From Alphaproteobacteria bacterium (GTDB lineage: Bacteria > Pseudomonadota > Alphaproteobacteria > Reyranellales > Reyranellaceae): a DNA stretch of 38,268 bases. Below are positions 1 to 7,207 of the stretch, piece after piece (within the stretch, counting starts at the first letter, position 1; each line of letters opens with the position of its first letter). The stretch covers positions 1 to 38,268 of the forward strand of contig VGCQ01000004.1 of the NCBI GenBank assembly GCA_016870055.1, given 5' to 3'. The notes beneath the pieces are model-generated. The model was not told the DNA's origin, searched no databases, and was given only the letters and a program-made list of their open reading frames with translations. The translations under genes were made by a program, and so were the position numbers.

Positions 1-419
1 ACCGCCGCCAAGCCGCGCCGCGCCGGCGCGCGCAGCCGGTCCTCGCGCCGCGCATCGCCTAGGAAGCGGAAGGAGTGACCGTCATGCGCCTGGATGGCGA
101 GCGCCACATTGTCGAGCGCGGTGAAGTCGCGCAGCACCGAGGTGATCTGGAAGGAGCGCGCCAGGCCCAACCGCACGCGGGCATGGGTCGGCAGGTGCGT
201 GACATCGCGGCCGGCGAAGCGGATGGTGCCGGAATCGGGCTTGAGATTGCCGGTGAGCTGGCCGACCAGGGTCGTCTTGCCGGCGCCGTTGGGACCGATC
301 AGGGCGTGGATTTCGCCGGCGCGCACCTCGATCGAGACGGTGTCGCTCGCGACCAGGCCGCCGAAGCGCTTGATCAGACGGTCGGTCGAAAGCAGCGCCT
401 CAGCCATGGCCGCGCTCAT
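1..419 (-). CDS. livG: ABC transporter ATP-binding protein, LivG type (partial, runs off the window start)
   Basis: This is the N-terminal part of a cytoplasmic ATPase of a branched-chain amino acid-type importer. About 139 codons are present and the C-terminus lies outside the window. The translation starts MSAAMAEALLSTDRLIKRFG and contains a Walker A loop (GPNGAGKTT) and the Q-loop region (LARSFQIT), typical of LivG. The signature and Walker B motifs would be beyond the edge. The ATG at 419 overlaps the end of livM by 20 bp; an in-frame ATG at 407 would shorten the overlap to 8 bp and is equally possible. It is the last visible gene of the livK-livH-livM-livG run that follows the benzoate-CoA ligase, so the cargo is probably an aromatic acid rather than an amino acid (inference). 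Family assignment is secure; cargo is not. Confidence 0.93.
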   Translation of the reverse strand, partial: MSAAMAEALLSTDRLIKRFGGLVASDTVSIEVRAGEIHALIGPNGAGKTTLVGQLTGNLKPDSGTIRFAGRDVTHLPTHARVRLGLARSFQITSVLRDFTALDNVALAIQAHDGHSFRFLGDARREDRLRAPARRGLAA

Positions 420-1392
420 CCGATGATCGGCCGAACAGCGAATCGATGCCGCCCTTGGCGTAGAGCGCGATCAGCACCAGCAGCGGGCCGAACACGATCT
501 GCCAGTATTCGCCCCAACCCTTGCGCGCGAGGTCGAGCAGGGGCGGCAGCGACTCCTCGAGCGCGAAGAAGGCGATGGTGCCGAAGAGCGGGCCGAACAG
601 CGTGCCCATGCCGCCCAGCACGACGATGACGATGAGGTCGCCCGACTTCACCCACGACATCATGGCAGGCGAGATGTAGGCGCCTTCGTTGGCGAGCAGG
701 ATGCCGGAGAGGCCGCCGAACGCGCCGGCAATGGTGAAGGCGGCGAGGCGATAGCGGAACACCGGGAAGCCCAACGCCATCATGCGCAGCTCGTTGGACT
801 TGGCGCCGCGGACGACCAGGCCGAAGCGCGAGTTTGCAAAGCGGCCGGAAAACCACAGCGTGGCGCAGAGCAGCGCGAGGCACAGCCAGTAGAACGAGGC
901 CTTGTCGCGGAGGTTGATCAGGCCGGAAAAGCGGCTGCGGCTGATATTGAGGCCGTCGTCGGCGCCGTAGGCCTCCAGGCCGACGCCGACATAGTAGACG
1001 AGCTGAGCGAAGGCCAGCGTGATCATGATGAAGTAGAGGCCGCGCGTGCGCAGCGACAGCGCGCCGACCAGGGCCGCCCAGGTAGCCGCCGCGACGATGC
1101 CGACCGGCCATTGGATCCAGCCGTTGGTGATGCCGTGATGAGCGAGAATGCCCACGGCATAGCCGCCGATGCCGAAGAACACGGCGTGGCCGAAGCTCAC
1201 CATGCCGCCATAGCCCAGAATCATGTTGAGGCTCACCGCGGCGATCGCCCAGATCACGATGCGTGTGCCGATCGACAGCAGGTAGCGCTGATCGAAGGCC
1301 TGGGTTAACAGCGGCAGGGCGGCCAGAGCCAGCAGCAGCAGAGCGGTGGCGAGGCCACGCGGGGTGCGCAGGAAAGCAAGCCAGCCGGTCAC
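400..1392 (-). CDS. livM: branched-chain-type ABC transporter permease LivM
   Basis: Inner-membrane permease of about 330 residues, the usual LivM size. It has many hydrophobic segments and the family stretch GYGGMVSFGHAVFFGIGGYA near residue 60, plus the cytoplasmic-loop motif GGMGTLFGP near the C-terminus. I chose the GTG at 1392 because it overlaps the livH stop in a GTGA arrangement and gives the normal length; the open frame continues upstream to 1968, but that part is the shadow of livH. It would form the channel with LivH and be powered by LivG. The partner LivF is not visible and may lie beyond position 1. Confidence 0.93.
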   Translation of the reverse strand: MTGWLAFLRTPRGLATALLLLALAALPLLTQAFDQRYLLSIGTRIVIWAIAAVSLNMILGYGGMVSFGHAVFFGIGGYAVGILAHHGITNGWIQWPVGIVAAATWAALVGALSLRTRGLYFIMITLAFAQLVYYVGVGLEAYGADDGLNISRSRFSGLINLRDKASFYWLCLALLCATLWFSGRFANSRFGLVVRGAKSNELRMMALGFPVFRYRLAAFTIAGAFGGLSGILLANEGAYISPAMMSWVKSGDLIVIVVLGGMGTLFGPLFGTIAFFALEESLPPLLDLARKGWGEYWQIVFGPLLVLIALYAKGGIDSLFGRSSDERGHG

Positions 1393-2303
1393 GCGCGCTG
1401 ACCGAACAGGCCGGTCGGGCGCCACACCAGCACCGCCGCCATGACGATGTAGACCAGGATCTGCGAGATCGCGGGCGCCGCGCTCGAGGCGGCCGAGGTG
1501 CTGAGGAAGGTCTTGAGCAGGTCGGGCAGGAAGGCACGGCCGACAATGTCGATCTGGCCCACCACCATGGCGGCGACGAAGGCGCCTTTGATCGAGCCGA
1601 TGCCGCCGATGACGATGATGACGAAGGCCAAGATGAGAATGTCGTCGCCCATGCCGATCTTGACCGAGGTGATGGGGGCGGCCATCAGGCCGGCCAGGCC
1701 GGCGAACACGGCGCCGAGACCGAACACCAGGGTGAACAGGAGCTCGATATTGACGCCCAGCGCGCCGATCATGCGCCGGTTGGAGGCGCCGGCGCGGATC
1801 AGCATGCCGATCCGCGTGCGCGCCACCAGCCAGGCGAGCAGGAGCGCGACCGCGCCGCCGACAACGATGATGGCGAAGCGATAGGCGGGATAGGGCACGC
1901 CGGGCAGGATCTCGACCGTGCGGTTCAGGAAAGCCGGTACCGCGATGCTCTTGCCGGCGGCGCCCCACAGCACGCGCACCAGCTCGTTGAAGAACAGGAT
2001 CAGGCCGAAGGTCGCCAGCACCTGGTCGAGATGGTCGCGGGCGTAGAGCCGCCGCGCCACCACCGCCTCGACGACGATGCCCAGCAGGAAGGTGGCGGGC
2101 AGCGCCAGCAGCGCGCCGAGCACGAAGGAATCGGTCCAGCCGATCAGCGTCCAGGCGAAGTAGGCGCCCATCATGTAGAGCGAGCCGTGCGCCAGGTTGA
2201 CCAGATCCATGATGCCGAACGTGAGCGTCAGCCCGGCGGCGAGCAGGAACATCAGCAGCCCGAGCTGCACGCCGTTCAGCATCTGAAGCAGCAGATAGTC
2301 CAT
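1389..2303 (-). CDS. livH: branched-chain-type ABC transporter permease LivH
   Basis: Inner-membrane permease of about 304 residues. It begins MDYLLLQMLNGVQLGLLMFL and shows the conserved LivH stretch TFGIMDLVNLAHGSLYMMGA near residues 30-50 and IVIGGIGSIKGAF near the C-terminal third. The ATG at 2303 is preferred over an in-frame TTG at 2321 because it starts directly at the conserved N-terminus. It lies downstream of the receptor gene, separated by a strong hairpin (2327-2352), and overlaps livM by 4 bp, so livHMG are probably translated as a coupled set. Confidence 0.93.
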   Translation of the reverse strand: MDYLLLQMLNGVQLGLLMFLLAAGLTLTFGIMDLVNLAHGSLYMMGAYFAWTLIGWTDSFVLGALLALPATFLLGIVVEAVVARRLYARDHLDQVLATFGLILFFNELVRVLWGAAGKSIAVPAFLNRTVEILPGVPYPAYRFAIIVVGGAVALLLAWLVARTRIGMLIRAGASNRRMIGALGVNIELLFTLVFGLGAVFAGLAGLMAAPITSVKIGMGDDILILAFVIIVIGGIGSIKGAFVAAMVVGQIDIVGRAFLPDLLKTFLSTSAASSAAPAISQILVYIVMAAVLVWRPTGLFGQRA

Positions 2304-2326
2304 TGCCCCGTCTATCCCCAAAGGAA

Positions 2327-2352
2327 ACGGGAGCGCTTTGCTGCGCTCCCGT
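2327..2352 (-). terminator. intercistronic hairpin between livK and livH
   Basis: A perfect 10-bp stem (ACGGGAGCGC at 2327-2336 pairing with GCGCTCCCGT at 2343-2352) closes a 6-base loop. On the transcribed strand it is followed by TTTCCTTT. It sits just after the receptor stop codon and before livH. Such hairpins often attenuate transcription or protect the receptor mRNA, giving more receptor than permease. Which role applies here is inference. Confidence 0.65.
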
Positions 2353-2370
2353 CGCCCAAAGCCGTAAGGC

Positions 2371-3546
2371 TTACTTCATCGGGCACTTTTCGTAGTAGGG
2401 ATCCTTGCCGTCCTTCACGGCGGTGGCGATCGTCTTGACCGTCATCATGCCGTCGGCGTCCTTGACCGCTTCCTGGATGTAGAAATTCTGGATCGGGAAC
2501 TGGTTGGTGTTGTACTTGAAGTCGCCGCGCAGCGACTTGAAGTTGGCTTTCTTCATCTCGGCGCGGACCTTGTCCTTGTTGGAGAGATCGCCCTTCAGCG
2601 CCTCGGCGGCCGAGGCGATCAGCATGATCGAATCGTAGCTCTGCGCGCCGTAGTAGGACGGGTAGACGCCGTGCTTCTTCTTGAAGTCGGCGACGTAGCG
2701 CTTGTTCTGCTCGTTGGGCAGGTCGTTGACCCACTCCTGGGCGCCCAGCGTGCCGAGCGCCAGCTCCTTCTGCTGCGGCAGCGTGATGGCGTCGATCGAG
2801 AACACCTGGTAGAACGGAATCTGGCTCTTGAGGCCGGCCTGCACGTACTGCGTCAGGAACTGAACGCCGTGCGCGCCGGGATAGAAGATGAAGATGCCGT
2901 CGGGCTTGGCGGCGCGGATCTTGGCGAGCTCGGCCGAGAAGTCGAGCTGGTCGGGCCACTTGGTCAGGTCCTCGCCCTTGATCTCGCCCTTGAAGGTACG
3001 CTTGACGCCGGCCAGCATGTCCTTGCCGGCGGCGTAGTTGCCGGCCATCAGGTACAGGCTCTTGACGCCCTTCTCCTGCAGGTACTGACCCATCGCCATC
3101 GGCGTCTGGTCGTTCTGCCACGACGTCGAGAAGAAGTTCTTGTTGCACAGCTCGCCCGCGATCTGCGAGGGGCCGGCATTGGCCGAGATCAGGATGGTGT
3201 CGCCTTCCTCGGTCACGGTCTTGAGCGAGGCGAGCAACACGTTCGACCAGATATAGCCGGTGACGACGTTCACCTTGTCCTGCTGGACGAGCTTCTCGGA
3301 CTTCTGCTTGCCGACGTCGGGCTTGAACTGGTCGTCCTCGTAGATGATCTCGAACGGCCGGCCGCCCATCTTGCCGCCGAGATGCTCCTTGGCCAGCTCG
3401 ACCGAGCGGCGCATGTCCTCGCCGATCGCCGCCTGCGGGCCGGAGAAGGTGCTGATGAAGCCGATCTTGATCGGCGTCTGCGCCATGGCGGGCATGGCCA
3501 AGCCGATGGCCGCAATTGTTGCGGTACCAAACAATCCGAATTTCAT
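2371..3546 (-). CDS. ABC transporter periplasmic substrate-binding protein (LivK/aromatic-acid type)
   Basis: A 391-residue periplasmic receptor with a signal peptide (MKFGLFGTATIAAIGLAMPA, cleavage probably after AMAQ) followed by the type I periplasmic-binding fold start TPIKIGFISTFSGPQAAIGE. The length and the IKIGFISTFSGP opening are typical of the Peripla_BP_6/LivK family. A Shine-Dalgarno AGGGAG lies about 9 bases before the ATG. It heads a livK-H-M-G set directly downstream of the benzoate-CoA ligase and the box genes. ABC transporters of this class are linked to aromatic-acid uptake in several box and bad clusters, so benzoate or a substituted benzoate is the likely ligand (inference from context). 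Confidence 0.92.
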   Translation of the reverse strand: MKFGLFGTATIAAIGLAMPAMAQTPIKIGFISTFSGPQAAIGEDMRRSVELAKEHLGGKMGGRPFEIIYEDDQFKPDVGKQKSEKLVQQDKVNVVTGYIWSNVLLASLKTVTEEGDTILISANAGPSQIAGELCNKNFFSTSWQNDQTPMAMGQYLQEKGVKSLYLMAGNYAAGKDMLAGVKRTFKGEIKGEDLTKWPDQLDFSAELAKIRAAKPDGIFIFYPGAHGVQFLTQYVQAGLKSQIPFYQVFSIDAITLPQQKELALGTLGAQEWVNDLPNEQNKRYVADFKKKHGVYPSYYGAQSYDSIMLIASAAEALKGDLSNKDKVRAEMKKANFKSLRGDFKYNTNQFPIQNFYIQEAVKDADGMMTVKTIATAVKDGKDPYYEKCPMK

Positions 3547-3632
3547 GATTGGGCTCCCTGTCGTGATCCCCGTTTTCCCTGATAGGCGCCATAAAAGCCG
3601 AAAATCAGCCTCTCAACAAGCGCGCGCCCGTC

Positions 3633-3654
3633 CGGTCGGGCCGAATTCCGACCG
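3633..3654 (-). terminator. weak hairpin between the ligase and livK genes
   Basis: A 7-bp stem (CGGTCGG at 3633-3639 with CCGACCG at 3648-3654) and 8-base loop lie just after the ligase stop codon. No T tract follows on the transcribed strand, so this may be a pause or processing site, or chance. The 120-base gap (3547-3666) would also have to hold any separate promoter for livK; I could not identify one with confidence. Confidence 0.3.
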
Positions 3655-3666
3655 CTGCCTGCCGCT

Positions 3667-5217
3667 TCACGCGCGCAGCTTGAAGCGCTGAATCTTGCCG
3701 GTTGCGGTCTTGGGCAGCTCGGCCACGTACTCGACCCAGCGCGGGTACTTGTAGGGGGCGAGGGTCTTCTTGCAGAGTGCCATCAGCTCCTCGGTGAGGG
3801 CGGGGCCGCCGCTGCCGGCCTGCTTCAGGACGATGAAGGCCTTGGGCTTGATCAACTCGTTCTCGTCGGCCTGGCCGACGACGGCGGCTTCCAGCACGGC
3901 ATTATGGCCGATCAGGCAGCTTTCGATCTCGACAGGGGAGCACCAGATGCCGCCCACTTTCAGCATGTCGTCGCTGCGGCCGTCATAGATGAAGTAGCCG
4001 TCGGCATCCTGGCGGTAGGTGTCGCCAGTGTTGAGCCAGCCTCCGACCATGGTCTCGGCGGTTTTCTCCGGCTTGTTCCAGTAGTATTTGGCGGCCGAAT
4101 CGGCGCGGATCCACAGCCGTCCGCTGGTGCCCTGTGCCACCGGCTTGCCGTCCTCGTCCAGGATCTTTGCTTGATAGCCCGGCACCGGCTTGCCGCTGGT
4201 GCCCGATCGATGGTCGGCCAGCCGGTTGCCGATGAAGATGTGCAGCGCCTCCGTCGAGCCGATGCCGTCGAGGATCACGGAGCCGGTCTTGTCCTGCCAG
4301 CGGCGGAAGATCTCGGCCGGCAGCGCCTCGCCCGCCGAGACGCAGGCGCGTAGCGAGGAAAGGTCGCGGCGAGCTTTGTCCAAGGCCACGAGCTGGGCGG
4401 CGTAGAGCGCCGGCACGCCGTAGTAGAGCGTGGGCTTGAACCGCTCGATGATCTCGAAGGTCGTGTCGGGCGTCGGCCGCCGCTCGTCGAGCACAGCTGT
4501 GCTGCCGGTCCATAGCGGGAAGGTCATGCCGTTGCCCAGCCCGTAGGCGAAGAAAAGCTTGGCAGCGGAGAAGGAGACGTCGCTTTCGCCGACGCCCAGC
4601 GCCCGCACGCCGTAGAGCTCGCTGGTCACCACCATGTCGCGCTGCAGGTGCACCGCGCCCTTGGGCCGGCCGGTCGAGCCCGACGAATAGAGCCAGAAGC
4701 AGTCGGCGTCGGGTGCGGCGAGCCGTGCGTCGAGCCGATCGGACGCCTTGGTCATCTCGGCAAGGAAAGCATCGACGGTGAGTGCCGCGACCGGCGCTTC
4801 CTTCAGGGCGGGCTCGATCTCGGCCGCGAATTCGCCGGAGTAGACCACGAGCCTGCAGGCCGAATCCTCGAACATGTAGGCGTAGTCGGCGGCGCGCAGC
4901 AGGGTGTTGGGCGGCACCGGCACGATGCCGGCTTTGATCGCCCCCCAGAAGAGATAGAAGAAGGCGGGGCAGTCTTTCACCACCATCATCAGCCGATCGC
5001 CCGGCCGAAGGCCGCGGGCCAGCAGGGCATTGCCGGTCCGGTTCACCCGTTCGGCGAGTTGGCCGTAGGTCACGGTCTCGGCGAGCGTGCGGATCGCGGG
5101 CTTGGCGCCGCGGCCCTCGCTCGAGTGCCGGTCGATGAAAGGGACTGCGACGTTGAAGCGGTCGGGAAGCTGCACCCGAAGATCGGCGTCGAAGGCAATG
5201 CCCGGCGGGAGAGTCAT
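3667..5217 (-). CDS. benzoate-CoA ligase family protein
   Basis: Cytoplasmic AMP-forming acyl-CoA synthetase, 516 residues from the ATG at 5217, matching the usual 500-530 residues of benzoate-CoA ligases. It would activate benzoate (or a close analogue) to the CoA thioester with ATP. Motifs in order: adenylation loop LYSSGSTGRPKG at about 177-188; GIGSTEALHIFIGN, resembling the benzoate-ligase acid pocket; TGDTYRQDADGYFIYDGRSDD; and PKTATGKIQRFK with the adenylating Lys at about 508. A weak ribosome site (AGGT) precedes the ATG. The same frame continues upstream without a stop through a ParE-like toxin sequence to a GTG at 5553, giving a possible 628-residue fusion. The position between boxBC and an ABC importer supports benzoate as substrate; hydroxy- or aminobenzoates are alternatives. 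Confidence 0.93.
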   Translation of the reverse strand: MTLPPGIAFDADLRVQLPDRFNVAVPFIDRHSSEGRGAKPAIRTLAETVTYGQLAERVNRTGNALLARGLRPGDRLMMVVKDCPAFFYLFWGAIKAGIVPVPPNTLLRAADYAYMFEDSACRLVVYSGEFAAEIEPALKEAPVAALTVDAFLAEMTKASDRLDARLAAPDADCFWLYSSGSTGRPKGAVHLQRDMVVTSELYGVRALGVGESDVSFSAAKLFFAYGLGNGMTFPLWTGSTAVLDERRPTPDTTFEIIERFKPTLYYGVPALYAAQLVALDKARRDLSSLRACVSAGEALPAEIFRRWQDKTGSVILDGIGSTEALHIFIGNRLADHRSGTSGKPVPGYQAKILDEDGKPVAQGTSGRLWIRADSAAKYYWNKPEKTAETMVGGWLNTGDTYRQDADGYFIYDGRSDDMLKVGGIWCSPVEIESCLIGHNAVLEAAVVGQADENELIKPKAFIVLKQAGSGGPALTEELMALCKKTLAPYKYPRWVEYVAELPKTATGKIQRFKLRA

Positions 5218-5553
5218 CGCGGTACCTGCGAGAAATTCTGTTGCGCCTTCATGTAGCCCAAGCCGCCGCCGGATGGCAGCGGGATCGCGTCGAAGATCGA
5301 TGATCGCGGCCACGAAGATCGCGGCGGGCAACGCGGCATAGAAGACTCCGATCGACCACCGTGGCAGCACGGCGCGCCGCAAATCGCCATCAAAGCGTTC
5401 GTATAGCTCCGGAAACTCGCCGATCAGGTCGAGGACAGCGGAAATGTCTTCATTCAAGCGACGGGCGGTCTGCGGATTGGCCCTGGCGATGCGCGCCAGG
5501 GTGTCGCGTAAGTCATCGCTTGCCGCGGTGCTGATGATGATCGGAAGTTTCAC
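5218..5553 (-). CDS. RelE/ParE-family toxin frame, open into the ligase
   Basis: These 112 codons start with a GTG overlapping the antitoxin stop (GTGA), the usual coupling in such modules. The sequence KLPIIISTAASDDLRDTL and, at the end, RRAVLPRWSIGVFYAA and IDLRRDPAAIRRRLGL match the ParE toxin plan: N-terminal strand, two helices, then strands ending in the xRxP-type tail. The normal family length is 90-105 residues, so the domain looks complete. What is missing is a stop codon: the frame continues through HEGATEFLAGTA directly into the ligase ATG at 5217. Either the toxin is made as a toxin-ligase fusion or its stop was lost and the ligase uses an internal start. Toxin activity is unproven. 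Confidence 0.72.
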
Positions 5554-5807
5554 CGGTATTTTTGCTTCAACTCCGCCTTCAGCTGCTCCCAAGGAATCCC
5601 ATTGGATGGATCGAGCTTGAAAGCTTCGACGCGTCGGTGAAGCTCCACGATCAATTCGGATTCCAAAGGCCGATTGACGTCGAGAGCGGCCGACGCATCG
5701 GAATCTCCATGCCGCGCATCTTCGGCGATGCTGAGCCAGAGCTGGTCGATCAGCGCCAAGCGCTCGTCGACGCTCAACGTGGATGGATCGAAATCGGGCA
5801 CGGGCAT
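5550..5807 (-). CDS. addiction-module antitoxin (TIGR02574-like)
   Basis: A small acidic protein of 85 residues with the hallmarks of the 'putative addiction module component' family: STLSVDERLALIDQLWLSIA near the start and RRVEAFKLDPSNGIPWEQLK near the end. It would bind and neutralise the ParE-like product encoded immediately downstream. A ribosome site AGGA lies about 8 bases before the ATG. Its stop overlaps the GTG of the toxin by 4 bp. The module sits between a TctC receptor gene and the ligase inside an aromatic-degradation unit, which suggests insertion into an existing operon (inference). Confidence 0.85.
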   Translation of the reverse strand: MPVPDFDPSTLSVDERLALIDQLWLSIAEDARHGDSDASAALDVNRPLESELIVELHRRVEAFKLDPSNGIPWEQLKAELKQKYR

Positions 5808-5849
5808 GATGTCATCCTAGCGGCGGGCTGCCGAGGCGGCCAGCTACCC

Positions 5850-6821
5850 TCAGTTGAGCTTTGCTCCCGACGCCTTCACCGGGGCCTGGAAAGTCTGCAC
5901 CTGGTTGGCGACGAAGGCGGTGAACTCGGCCGAGGTCATGGGCTTGGTGACGAAGCCCAGCTCACCCAGCCGCTCGACGATCTTGGGGTCGGCCAGAACC
6001 TCGGAAGCCGCCTTGTGCAGCCTGGCCTGGGCGGGCGCCGGCATGCCGGCGGGGGCCGAGATGCCGACGAAATTCTCGGCCACCAACTTCGGATACCCGA
6101 GCTCGGTGACCAGCGGCACATCGGGCGCCGACGGCGCCTTCTGCGTCGAGGTGAGCGCGATCATGCGCAGCTTGCCGTCCTTGGCGAGCGGCAGCACCTC
6201 GGTCAACGTCACCACCGCGAAGTCGAGCTGGCCCGCCATCATGTCCTGGAACATCGGTGCCGCGCCGCGGTAGCCGATATGCTCCATGTTCAGCCCGAGC
6301 TCGGCCTTGAACATCTCGCCGATGATGTGGCCGATCGAACCCTGGCCGCCCGAGCCGAACGGCACCGACTTGCCTTGGCCTTTGATCCAGGCGATCAGCT
6401 CCGGCATGGTCTTGGCCGGCACCGCCGGCCGCACCACGAAGGCGTTGGCGACCGAGCCGATATAGACGACGTGGGCAAAGTCCTTGATCGGATCGTAAGG
6501 CGGCTTGTCGAACAGGTAGGGCGCGATCGAGATCGGCGCGGAGTTCGACAGCATCAGGGTGTGATAGTCGTCCTTGGCCGCCAGCACGAAGTTGGCGCCG
6601 ATGGTCGTGCCGCCGCCCGGCTTGTTGTCGACGACCACGGTCTGTCCGAGCTTCTCCGACAACGGGCCGGCGATGACGCGCGCCGCCGCATCCGACGCGC
6701 CGCCGGGCGGGAAGGTGACGATCAGCTTGACCGGTCGGTTGGGCCACGGCGCTTGCGCCCACGCCGTGCCGGCAAAAGCCAAGCCGGCGCCCAATTGCCA
6801 TAGATGCCTGCGTGCGATCAT
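5850..6821 (-). CDS. TctC/Bug-type tripartite tricarboxylate transporter receptor
   Basis: Periplasmic receptor of 323 residues with a signal peptide (MIARRHLWQLGAGLAFAGTA, then WAQAPWPNRPVK). It shows the family motifs WPNRPVKLIVTFPPGGASD, VVDNKPGGGTTIGA and, in the middle, YRGAAPMFQDMMAGQLDF. The ATG at 6821 follows GGGGG at good distance; the frame is open further upstream but that part lacks a signal peptide. No tctA or tctB membrane genes are present in the window, so it must work with membrane partners encoded elsewhere or act as a sensor or carrier receptor. Its position between the box genes and the ligase suggests an aromatic acid ligand (inference). Confidence 0.93.
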   Translation of the reverse strand: MIARRHLWQLGAGLAFAGTAWAQAPWPNRPVKLIVTFPPGGASDAAARVIAGPLSEKLGQTVVVDNKPGGGTTIGANFVLAAKDDYHTLMLSNSAPISIAPYLFDKPPYDPIKDFAHVVYIGSVANAFVVRPAVPAKTMPELIAWIKGQGKSVPFGSGGQGSIGHIIGEMFKAELGLNMEHIGYRGAAPMFQDMMAGQLDFAVVTLTEVLPLAKDGKLRMIALTSTQKAPSAPDVPLVTELGYPKLVAENFVGISAPAGMPAPAQARLHKAASEVLADPKIVERLGELGFVTKPMTSAEFTAFVANQVQTFQAPVKASGAKLN

Positions 6822-6874
6822 CGCATCCCCCAGAGTCGATCCGATGCGAGGCATAGCAATCGACGGGCCGAGCG

Positions 6875-7207
6875 TCATGCCCCGCCACGGAAAAGTGAGA
6901 AACCCCACGGTGTCATCTTGAGCGGCAGGTGATAGTGCTGGCCGAGATCGGCGACGCCGAAACGATAGGGCACCGTTTCGAGAAAAGCCGGCGACGGCAC
7001 GGCCACGCCTTGGCCGCGATACCAGGCGCCGATGAGGAAGACCGCCTCGTAGGTGCCAGTGGCGGGGGTCGGCGCGTCGAGTGTGCCGGGCGCCGCCGTC
7101 CGGCCGTCGATCAGCAGCGCGCCGTCCGGTCCCCGGACCTCGACGCGCAAGCCGGCGGCCGGCACGCCGCGCGAGACGTCGTAGACGTGGATCGAGATGC
7201 CGGCCAT
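6875..7207 (-). CDS. divergent transthyretin-like / HIU hydrolase-fold protein in the box operon
   Basis: A 110-residue protein with the plan of 5-hydroxyisourate hydrolase: N-terminal ISIHVYDVSRGVPAAGLRVE, middle TGTYEAVFLIGAWY, and C-terminal LGQHYHLPLKMTPWGFSLFRGG. Of the four family catalytic residues, the two His are kept (H7 and H93), but the Arg of the TNxDGR motif aligns with Thr (PGT, residue 42) and the C-terminal YRGS reads FRGGA, so the Ser is lost. The ATG at 7207 overlaps the boxB stop as ATGA, so it is probably translationally coupled to boxB. A second, canonical HIU hydrolase domain is encoded at 20664-21545. The role is unknown; a function tied to the box pathway rather than urate is suggested by context and by the changed active site. 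Confidence 0.85.
   Translation of the reverse strand: MAGISIHVYDVSRGVPAAGLRVEVRGPDGALLIDGRTAAPGTLDAPTPATGTYEAVFLIGAWYRGQGVAVPSPAFLETVPYRFGVADLGQHYHLPLKMTPWGFSLFRGGA

Noticed and set aside
400-1968. Longer N-terminal version of LivM (522 residues)
   Set aside because: The extra N-terminal part is Arg-rich shadow of livH; the GTG at 1392 gives normal size and a 4-bp overlap.
1263-2438. Long plus-strand frame over livH/livM
   Set aside because: Its product is Asp/Gln/His-rich with no recognisable domain and the minus strand carries clear permease genes.
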